A program made the position numbers and the translations under genes. This document shows, piece by piece, positions 15,939-17,489 of a DNA stretch of 17,489 bases. The stretch is from Gemmatimonadaceae bacterium (GTDB lineage Bacteria > Gemmatimonadota > Gemmatimonadetes > Gemmatimonadales > Gemmatimonadaceae). The notes under the pieces are model-generated. The model was not told the DNA's origin and searched no databases. It saw only the letters and a program-made list of their open reading frames with translations. Location: NCBI GenBank assembly GCA_025356185.1, contig JANXUN010000649.1, forward strand, positions 1-17,489, given 5' to 3'. Within the stretch, counting starts at the first letter, position 1. Every line of letters begins with the position of its first letter.

Positions 15939-15966
15939 CGCATTGAACCGTGACGCTATCAATGCG
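15939..15966. terminator. Inverted repeat between convergent mgtE and TIGR03790 genes
   Basis: CGCATTGA (15939-15946) and TCAATGCG (15959-15966) form a perfect 8-bp stem with a 12-base loop. It lies 32 bases after the mgtE stop, and its right arm covers the stop codon of the convergent gene. The position suggests a bidirectional transcription terminator or RNA-end-protecting hairpin, but neither side has a T tract, so the assignment is tentative. Confidence 0.4.
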
Positions 15967-17083
15967 TCGTCTGGCCTTCAACGGATCGCGGTCGCAGGGC
16001 CGCATACGGCGCGCACAAGGGATCACCGATGACAATATCCTTCCACAGCACCATGTACGACGCGGCGTAGAACGACTCGGCCAGAGTAAATCCGCGAACG
16101 TAGCGATCAAAGAGAATGTCGGGGTTCGCTAATGCAAACGTGTACGGTTCGCTCACATATCCCTTCACGCCGGTCACGCCCTGCGCGATAAGATCGACAA
16201 TGCGACTCTGTCCGCCGGTCACTGGGCCGAACGTGCGTGCGCTAGTGGAAACAAATGTTTCGGCGAGTGCGCCCGGCAAAAAACGCACCGCATGATAAGC
16301 GTCAACATTGAACGCGCCGTCGTTGCTGCCCCAACTGCTGTAGCCCATGACCGGTGATGTCGGCGCAACAAACGTCCGCGTGCTGTCGATCGTGACATCG
16401 AGTGAGAGACCTTTCAGTCGCGCCGCCGCGTTGTACAGCAGCCGATTCGTTTGCGCGTAGCCATCGTCGCCGGTTGTGCGAGGCATCGCGTCAAAAAAGA
16501 ATGGACCGCTCACCGCTTTTGCGGAGTCGGCGTGATCGACGAGGTTGAGACACTCGGCGAGTTGACCGCAATCGAGTCGCGTAACGAGGTACATGCCAAA
16601 ACGATCGCTGTTGAACGGTTCGACGGCGTTGTAGTACGGATTGCGGTAGCGCGTGAGCCAGACGGAATCGAATCCGACCATGGGTGGAATCGGCAGATTC
16701 ATTCCAGCGAGCATTGCGTCAACGCTGTACCCTCGCCCTCCGCCAATGCGAATCGGGATGCCTGTGGTGAGCACGATGAAGTCGATGCGCACCGGAAGTG
16801 AATCCAGTTTGTCGCGAACCGGCTTGAGAATCTTCGCCCGAAAATCCAAATCGCTGATTTCGTCGCCAAGGTCTGTGCTCACAATAAGTACATGGGAGGG
16901 CGCGATGGCACGATGGGTCCGGTAATACTCACCGACCTGCTCGCCCGCGCTGCTTTGCGAGTTGACCACAATCAGCACGCGGTCGGCGCCCGTGACGGGC
17001 GCGGTCTTCGGCGTGTGTGTGCTTTTCCCGCACGCGGTGACGGCACCAAACGCAAGCAGTGCGAAAACCCGCAAAACAGTCAT
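15959..17083 (-). CDS. TIGR03790 family protein, predicted lipoprotein
   Basis: The 374-residue product has a lipoprotein signal with lipobox VTAC (Cys18). The mature domain matches the TIGR03790 pattern: RVLIVVNSQS followed by GEYYRTHRAI (about 35-60), IDFIVLTTGIPIRI, MGYSSWGSNDGAF and PGALAETFVSTSARTF. The C-terminal block reads YVSEPYTFALANP, RGFTLAESFYAASY and VIGDPLCAPY. The function of this family is unknown. The conserved core suggests a secreted or surface-attached enzyme-like domain, but I name no activity. ATG at 17083 is chosen because it starts a clean signal peptide; the longer frame to 17182 has a charged extension that would bury it. It is convergent with mgtE, and upstream lies a gene-poor edge with an AraC-like remnant. 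Confidence 0.8.
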   Translation of the reverse strand: MTVLRVFALLAFGAVTACGKSTHTPKTAPVTGADRVLIVVNSQSSAGEQVGEYYRTHRAIAPSHVLIVSTDLGDEISDLDFRAKILKPVRDKLDSLPVRIDFIVLTTGIPIRIGGGRGYSVDAMLAGMNLPIPPMVGFDSVWLTRYRNPYYNAVEPFNSDRFGMYLVTRLDCGQLAECLNLVDHADSAKAVSGPFFFDAMPRTTGDDGYAQTNRLLYNAAARLKGLSLDVTIDSTRTFVAPTSPVMGYSSWGSNDGAFNVDAYHAVRFLPGALAETFVSTSARTFGPVTGGQSRIVDLIAQGVTGVKGYVSEPYTFALANPDILFDRYVRGFTLAESFYAASYMVLWKDIVIGDPLCAPYAALRPRSVEGQTTH

Positions 17084-17236
17084 CCCGGACAATGGCGCCG
17101 TGGTTGAGGCAGAGTGCCGTCGCGTTCCATCGCGTCGTCCGTGCAAGGTACTCCAGTGCGATCGTTTGGACTTATGCCGCAATCCTCAATCGAGAAGGCG
17201 CGCAGGGAGTACACCCATCATCCCTGCTCACCATCA

Positions 17237-17386
17237 ATGAAGCCAAGGGTGCGCGCAACCACCGACGAACTTTCACGACTCGCGCTCGACCTCGGTTTTT
17301 GCAGCCGTAGTCATCTGACCATGGCGTTTCGTAAATCATTGGATAAGTACTCCGTCGGCGTTCAGGGGCGCGACGCGACGTGGTAA
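17237..17386 (+). pseudogene. Remnant of an AraC-family transcriptional regulator (C-terminal helix-turn-helix)
   Basis: A 49-codon frame from ATG at 17237 to TAA contains DELSRLALDLGFCSRSHLTM followed by AFRKSL. This closely resembles the second helix-turn-helix of AraC/XylS regulators (the GF-S-SH-T-AF-R pattern). The first helix-turn-helix and the sensor domain are absent, and the usual ending G-x-T-P-x-x-Y-R is replaced by an unrelated tail. I read it as a decayed or frameshifted gene fragment rather than a working regulator. The flanking stretches 17084-17236 and 17387-17489 contain no feature I can support. Confidence 0.5.
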
Positions 17387-17489
17387 GCTGCCGCGAGCAT
17401 GAGCGTCGAATTTCAGACGACGGAATTCAGTTCACGATAGACTCTTAGTTGTGCCCCCATCGTTCGGATAGCAATCGCGGAACGGCGTC

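Overview
The window is dense, moderately high-GC bacterial chromosome (about 58-60 % GC judged by eye, not computed). It encodes signal-peptide lipoproteins, an outer-membrane efflux channel and a porin, so the host is a diderm (Gram-negative) bacterium. The mix of a TIGR03790-type lipoprotein, a patatin lipoprotein, an OprB-type porin and a KdpDE-like pair beside a heavy-metal RND pump would fit Gemmatimonadota or a similar soil/freshwater phylum. That placement is an impression, not a result. I see no phage, insertion sequence, CRISPR array, tRNA or rRNA.

Region 1 (1-4441, all + strand) is a metabolic run. It holds the 3' part of a branched-chain aminotransferase (ilvE), a yaeQ homologue, an exported Rid/YjgF-type lipoprotein, a Dph6-like ATP-pyrophosphatase, a patatin-like phospholipase lipoprotein and a cytosolic sulfite-oxidase-type molybdoenzyme. 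The last three genes overlap at their stop/start codons and are probably one translationally coupled operon. Rid next to Dph6-like is notable because eukaryotic Dph6 proteins carry Rid domains in the same polypeptide.

Region 2 (about 4436-12945) is the most coherent functional unit: a KdpE-like response regulator, a KdpD-like histidine kinase without the long cytosolic N-terminal part and with no kdpFABC nearby, and a CzcCBA-type tripartite heavy-metal efflux system. czcC (- strand) diverges from czcB-czcA (+ strand). A small lipoprotein of unknown function overlaps the end of czcA. A near-identical pair of 11-bp-phased direct repeats (TTTAGCAGRCTTTTAG) lies just upstream of the response-regulator gene and again in the czcC/czcB divergent intergenic region. 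I read it as the probable operator linking this two-component system to its own expression and to the pump. This is the best new lead in the window.

Region 3 (12956-17489) contains an OprB-type porin (- strand) divergent from an MgtE magnesium transporter (+ strand). The 144-base gap between them holds a CGTGG pentanucleotide array and a perfect 9-bp inverted repeat that could form a structured mgtE leader. A TIGR03790-family lipoprotein follows, convergent with mgtE across a perfect 8-bp inverted repeat. At the right edge (17084-17489, about 400 bases) I see only a short remnant of an AraC-type helix-turn-helix and otherwise nothing recognisable.

Most of the window is ordinary housekeeping or accessory content. 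No wholly new multi-gene system is evident. The points worth follow-up are the candidate regulon motif, the Rid-Dph6 pairing, the czcA-coupled lipoprotein and the mgtE leader.
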